From assembly GCA_963796325.1 (NCBI GenBank), contig CAWCLF010000003.1, forward strand, positions 372,001 to 436,000: DNA of 64,000 nt, in the 5' to 3' direction. The position numbers were made by a program, and so were the translations under genes. Position 1 is the stretch's first letter; each line of letters begins with the position of its first letter. Positions 60,418 through 64,000 of this stretch are shown piece by piece. Source of the stretch: CAVYGN01 sp963796325. GTDB lineage: Bacteria; Spirochaetota; Brevinematia; Brevinematales; JAOACQ01. The notes below the pieces were generated by a model. It was not told the DNA's origin and ran no database searches. It saw only the letters and a program-made list of their open reading frames with translations.

Positions 60418-61806
60418 TTACGGGAGCGGAGGAATTTTCAATTCCTGGCCGGGATAAATAAGATCCGGATCCAGGATCTGGTACTTATTCGCCCTCCATA
60501 TAATAGGCCATAAGGGGTACTGGTTATCGTACATGTATCCTGATATCTTCCAGAGGCAGTCCCTGTTTCCGGGTCTGAGCTTGACGGTATATATCTGGAA
60601 TTGTTCTCTTGCCAGAAGTATATCGGCCATGCGCGACGCCTCTTTCGCATAATCTATCGAATCAAGGTACTCCTGCTTGTCGTATGCATCCTGGGCCATT
60701 TTAATATATTTCTCCACCATAGCCTCGGTAATATCCTCATCTTTTACCGTGGACATCGTATTGGTGCCATTCTCCGGCGGAGTTACAATGTTAGTCATAT
60801 TTACAGCGTTCGTCGTATTTTCCTGGCCGGTATTAGTGGAAGTTTCCGCATTTGAATTCATTTCATCCCCGAAAGACATATACGGAAGTTCGACAAAAGT
60901 GAAATTGAAGAGGCTGCTGCCCAGAAAACTTCCTTTCATTCTTGATTTGATCTGTTCGAGCTTTTTCTTTGCATCGGAAATGGCATCCTTGGCTTCTTTT
61001 TTCTCCTTATCGAGTTCCTTTTGCCTGTCGATGTCGATAGTTCCGGTTGCATTGGTTTCCATCTTGACAGTACTCCTGTACGCCGCTTCAGCCTTTTTAA
61101 GAGCCGCATCGATTATTGCGACGGCGTCACCGGCTTTTTTTACAGCATCGTCAAGGCTCCCCTGCGCTAGACTTGTCCTTGCATCGTCCAGAACAGGTTC
61201 TGCGGTCTTCAAATCGTCCATCGCATACTGCTGAACAATTTCTTTACCCGATGCTTCATCATATCTGTCCTGCGCCCCTGCCACAGCATCTTTAGCCTTG
61301 GCGACTACGGCAGTACTGTTGTCGGCAAGTTCCTTGACTTTCGGGTATAGCAGTGTTCCGTTCGAATAAATCGAGTCATAATCATTTTTTCCGTAAAGAA
61401 CTTTCAGCTTTTCGAAATCATTGGTGGCATCGTTATATTTGGCAGGTTCCAGCTTATCGGCAAAATTCTGATCGGCGGTGGTCAGAAGCTCTCCGCATTT
61501 CTGAAAAATGTCTTCAGCCCTGGCGGTTCTTGCATTATCGAATGATTTATCAGCTTCCTTTTTCGAGGAAACAGCTTTATCAAGAGCTTCCTTGTTCTTC
61601 TTGTCATCAACAAAACTATTTGCCTGGTTAAGATCATCCTGGGCCTGCATGAAATCCTGGGCGGCATAAACAGGCGCGTCTACGCTTTTAGCCCTTTCCA
61701 GCGCCGTTTTCGCGTCTTCAATCTCTTTTGTGGGCACAGCCGGGCCGCACGAAAATAAAATGAAAAGCGCCATAATTGCCGCTGAAAATAAAATGAAATT
61801 TTTCAT
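60418..61806 (-). CDS. LysM lipoprotein with DUF4398-like repeats
   Basis: A 462-residue protein with a lipoprotein signal (lipobox LFILFSC, cysteine near residue 20). The mature part is mainly alpha-helical with repeated VDAPVYAAQDFMQAQDDLNQ-like segments (DUF4398-type), high in Ala, Lys, Asp and Glu, then a threonine/asparagine-rich linker (about 315-355). The C-terminus is a LysM-like peptidoglycan-binding domain (IYTVKLRPGNRDCLWKISGY, LIYPGQELKIP). It probably ties a lipid-anchored helical stalk to the cell wall. It follows a small gene by 32 bp. Confidence 0.78.
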   Translation of the reverse strand: MKNFILFSAAIMALFILFSCGPAVPTKEIEDAKTALERAKSVDAPVYAAQDFMQAQDDLNQANSFVDDKKNKEALDKAVSSKKEADKSFDNARTARAEDIFQKCGELLTTADQNFADKLEPAKYNDATNDFEKLKVLYGKNDYDSIYSNGTLLYPKVKELADNSTAVVAKAKDAVAGAQDRYDEASGKEIVQQYAMDDLKTAEPVLDDARTSLAQGSLDDAVKKAGDAVAIIDAALKKAEAAYRSTVKMETNATGTIDIDRQKELDKEKKEAKDAISDAKKKLEQIKSRMKGSFLGSSLFNFTFVELPYMSFGDEMNSNAETSTNTGQENTTNAVNMTNIVTPPENGTNTMSTVKDEDITEAMVEKYIKMAQDAYDKQEYLDSIDYAKEASRMADILLAREQFQIYTVKLRPGNRDCLWKISGYMYDNQYPLWPIIWRANKYQILDPDLIYPGQELKIPPLP

Positions 61807-61838
61807 ATCGGACCTCCTGCCGGGTATTTTTAATTGAT

Positions 61839-62042
61839 TTAAAGCCTGCCGCTTACTTTGGCCTCTTTAAGGGCGTCTACGATCTCCTGGAGCGTATATT
61901 TCCTGAAATTTAGCGGTATCGCTTCTATATAATTTAAAATCATCGTAGGATTTACATAACTCTTTAAAATACCGGGCACATTGATGAAAGACTCTTTGAT
62001 GAGTTTTATAAAACTATCCCTGTCTTCGGCCGATAGAGCCAT
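61839..62042 (-). CDS. Small hypothetical protein between glgA and the LysM lipoprotein gene
   Basis: A 67-residue soluble protein starting MALSAEDRDSFIKLIKESFI. It is predicted to be mostly helical with a conserved-looking centre (NPTMILNYIEAIPLNFRKYT). AGGAGT lies 6 nt before its ATG, 18 bp after glgA. I do not recognise a family. Position and ribosome-binding site support a real gene. Confidence 0.6.
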   Translation of the reverse strand: MALSAEDRDSFIKLIKESFINVPGILKSYVNPTMILNYIEAIPLNFRKYTLQEIVDALKEAKVSGRL

Positions 62043-62060
62043 TTTAATTACTCCTTTGGT

Positions 62061-63545
62061 TCAGCGGCCGCTGATCAGGTTTTCATAAAGCCTGCAGTAT
62101 TTTTTAGCAGCCTTGTCCCATGACCAATCTTCGCTCATTGCGTTTTCAACCATTTTATTCCATTTTTCAGGTTCGGTTTTATAGATATGGACCGCTTTTA
62201 CAAGAGTATTAAGGAATTCTTCAGGACTGTAAGATGAAAATACGAATCCGGTCTTACCGTCTTTGACTGTATCGGCAAGGCCCCCTGTTTTGCGTACAAC
62301 GGGAATCGTGCCGTATTTCAGGCTGTAAAGCTGGTTCAAACCGCAGGGCTCGAACCGCGAGGGCATCAGGAAAATGTCTGCGGCAGATTCTATGTAATGC
62401 GACAATGGGATGTTGAAGTCGATAAAAATTGCAGTCTGATTGGGGTACCTCTCCTTGATCGTCCTTAACCTGTTTTCATATTCTGTTTTACCTGTACCCA
62501 GGACCGTAAAGTAAACTCCTGTCTTTAACAGATCGTTAATTATCTCGAATACAAGATCGAATCCTTTCTGATCCACAAGCCTTGAAACCATCCCGAGCAG
62601 GGGGATATCCGGGCTCGTATTTTGAAGTCCGCAGTCTTTAAGGAAAAGCTCCTTGAGCTTTTTCTTGTTTTCAAGCGTCGGGAAATCGTAATTGAGGTTA
62701 TATTTTTCTTTAAGATGGACGTCGATAGAAGGATTCCATTCCTTATAATCAGCCCCGTTGACAATGCCGAAAAGCCTGTTTTGCGAGGCTTTGACCTTTA
62801 AAATACCTTCAAGCCCGTTTCCGAATTCCGAAGTCTGGATTTCTTCCGCATATGTCTCGCTTACAGTAATTATAATATCCGAGAAAACAATGCCGCCTTT
62901 CAGGAGGTTCAGATGCCCGTAATATTCCAGTTCATTTACCGAGAAGTATTTCCAGTCCAGTCCGGTTATAGTGAACTGCTCGACGGGAAATATTCCCTGG
63001 TATGAGAGATTGTGTATCGAATAAATAGAGTATGTATCCTTGAAAAAGGAATCCAGTTTATAAAGGGTTTTGAGATATACGGGGACAAGCCCGGTCTGCC
63101 AGTCGTTGCACTGGATGATATCAGGCTTGAAATTGAAGATCTTTGTCCCTTCAAGCACGGCTTTGCAGAAAAACACGAAGCGTTCCAGGCTGTCGCTGTA
63201 ATCAGTCCGTGTTTTACTGTCCATGTAAATGCCGTCTCTTTTAAAATGGACCGGGCTGTCGATAAAATAATAAACGACGCCTTCGTAAACCACCTCTTCG
63301 ATCTTAGCCTTGATTTCCCTGTCTTCAACCTGGACGGTTATATCCTTCGAGTTTTCAATCCTGACTTTATTCTGTTCGATATAATCATAAACGATCGTAT
63401 ATTTAGGTATGACAATCCTGACTTCCGTATTATTTTTGCCAATCTCCTTTCCAAGTGCGCCGACTACATCCGCGAGCCCTCCGACTTTTGCAAAAGGCAC
63501 GGCTTCGCCAGCAACAATCAGAACCTTGATCTTTTCACCCGGCAT
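62061..63545 (-). CDS. glgA: Glycogen synthase (GT5)
   Basis: A 494-residue enzyme. I chose the ATG at 63545 (GGAGG upstream); a further ATG 16 codons earlier is less likely. The ADP-glucose-binding KVGGLADVVGALGKE motif is near the start, IHNLSYQGIFP follows, and PSRFEPCGLNQLYSLKYGTI with GGLADTV near the C-terminus holds the catalytic glutamate. It extends alpha-1,4-glucan from ADP-glucose. No other glycogen genes (glgB, glgC, glgP) are in the window. It heads the glgA-small protein-LysM run. Confidence 0.93.
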   Translation of the reverse strand: MPGEKIKVLIVAGEAVPFAKVGGLADVVGALGKEIGKNNTEVRIVIPKYTIVYDYIEQNKVRIENSKDITVQVEDREIKAKIEEVVYEGVVYYFIDSPVHFKRDGIYMDSKTRTDYSDSLERFVFFCKAVLEGTKIFNFKPDIIQCNDWQTGLVPVYLKTLYKLDSFFKDTYSIYSIHNLSYQGIFPVEQFTITGLDWKYFSVNELEYYGHLNLLKGGIVFSDIIITVSETYAEEIQTSEFGNGLEGILKVKASQNRLFGIVNGADYKEWNPSIDVHLKEKYNLNYDFPTLENKKKLKELFLKDCGLQNTSPDIPLLGMVSRLVDQKGFDLVFEIINDLLKTGVYFTVLGTGKTEYENRLRTIKERYPNQTAIFIDFNIPLSHYIESAADIFLMPSRFEPCGLNQLYSLKYGTIPVVRKTGGLADTVKDGKTGFVFSSYSPEEFLNTLVKAVHIYKTEPEKWNKMVENAMSEDWSWDKAAKKYCRLYENLISGR

Positions 63546-63852
63546 ATTAAAAGCCTCCGCAGTTTTAACATAAGGGGCAGTTCTAAAGGTCACTGCCGCA
63601 CCGTCATGTAAAGACGGTCCTTGGAAGTGACCATAAATAGCTTAACGGAAATATTTGAAAAGTCAAGTAATGAATTTTATTTGGTAATTTGAAATATCCC
63701 TGTATTTCTTTGGGTTATTATGAGAAAAATTTCCTGGACCTGCCATGATTATTCAGCCGGTTATATCTCTAAAGTTACAAAATTTTAATTAATGATATAT
63801 AATATTTGATTATATTATTTGCCGATTCAAGCCGCCCGGCAGGTTGTTTTTT
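63546..63852. other. Divergent intergenic region glgA/metallophosphoesterase
   Basis: About 300 AT-rich bp with no gene. A short hairpin (ACCGTC/GACGGT) at 63599-63617 lies in the glgA leader. Only the glgA promoter can be proposed. Confidence 0.5.
63639..63666 (-). promoter_or_regulatory. Probable promoter of glgA
   Basis: On the minus strand TTGACT (63666-63661) and TAAGCT (63644-63639) are 16 bp apart, some 95 bp before the start codon. The -10 match is modest. Confidence 0.4.
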
Positions 63853-64000
63853 ATGAAAATTTTTGTTATCAGCGATATTCACTCGAATTTTGAAGCTCTT
63901 AAAGGTTTCCCCGATTTCGCGGGGGGACTGATATCGGAGGGCGACATAATAGCATGCCTGGGAGATATTGTTGGGTATGGTCCCAATCCTTCGGAATGCA
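63853..64000 (+). CDS. Metallophosphoesterase, YfcE/MJ0936 type (3' truncated)
   Basis: The window ends 49 codons into this gene. The start MKIFVISDIHSNFEALKGF and ACLGDIVGYGPNPSEC carry the first metal-binding motifs (DIHxN and GDxVGYGPxP) of the calcineurin-like phosphoesterase superfamily, YfcE branch. Such enzymes hydrolyse phosphodiesters; the substrate is unknown. It is divergent from glgA. Only a weak ribosome-binding site (AGG) is seen. Confidence 0.85.
   Translation, partial: MKIFVISDIHSNFEALKGFPDFAGGLISEGDIIACLGDIVGYGPNPSEC

Noticed and set aside
1..64000. tRNA or rRNA genes, insertion sequences, integrases or prophage genes
   Set aside because: I looked for these on both strands by eye and found none convincing; a covariance-model search for RNAs was not possible.

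Overview
The window (about 45% GC by eye) comes from a diderm, flagellated, heterotrophic and probably anaerobic bacterium. The diderm call rests on TonB-ExbB-ExbD, a Lol-type ABC exporter, lipoproteins and several outer-membrane barrels. Motility rests on MotAB. The metabolic call rests on pyruvate phosphate dikinase, methylglyoxal synthase, cellobiose phosphorylase and a GH1 glycosidase. I cannot name the phylum from these genes; a spirochaete-like lineage or a candidate phylum would fit. Most genes start with ATG behind a good Shine-Dalgarno site, and several sit behind near-consensus sigma70 promoters. UAG, UAA and UGA all serve as ordinary stops.

Layout, left part. 0-2 kb: end of a polyprenyl-phosphate glycosyltransferase, GtrA, a DUF1579-like protein, DoxX. 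2.3-7.3 kb: an exbB-exbD-tonB-epimerase operon (-) divergent from motAB (+). 7.5-8.3 kb: rplM-rpsI. 8.4-14 kb (-): an outer-membrane barrel, SDR, YbjQ and ppdK. 14.4-17 kb: a decayed patch with a broken secreted metzincin/ankyrin gene, DUF1579 and an hsdM stub. 17-19.7 kb: DUF1761 and a 7TM GGDEF-EAL protein. 19.7-24.8 kb: an AT-rich accessory island of small genes (two J-domain paralogues, three GNATs, an ICMT-like methyltransferase, a ribbon-helix-helix regulator with its operators, and gene fragments).

Middle part. 24.9-30.6 kb (-): the operon rpmF-plsX-fabG-fabF-rnc-yicC-gmk. 30.9-34.9 kb (-): GH1 and GH94 for beta-glucoside use. 35-37.7 kb: two envelope proteins of unknown role. 37.8-44.3 kb (+): aspartate aminotransferase, accB, hisF, an exported protein, ribosomal protein S1 split by a frameshift, a TPR membrane protein and a TetR regulator. 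44.3-47.1 kb (-): a UvrA2/DrrC-type ABC protein and a VOC protein behind a leader peptide overlapped by a perfect 20-bp palindrome.

Right part. 47.2-53.3 kb (+): a six-gene envelope export operon (lipoprotein, LolA-like carrier, barrel, LolD-like ATPase, two LolE-like permeases) behind a strong promoter and two identical TetR-type operators; the second permease carries an in-frame UAG. 53.3-57.4 kb: methyltransferase, mgsA, a flavin reductase-like protein and a second GGDEF-EAL protein. 57.4-63.5 kb (-): glgA, a small protein, a LysM lipoprotein, recF, queC, DUF366, ribE. The window ends inside a metallophosphoesterase gene.

The main points for a second look are the three interrupted genes (S1, permease, metzincin/ankyrin), the TetR-controlled export operon, the ribbon-helix-helix operon with its triple palindrome, the leader peptide before the VOC-uvrA2 genes, and three intergenic arrays of a 7-nt repeat that fold back on themselves.
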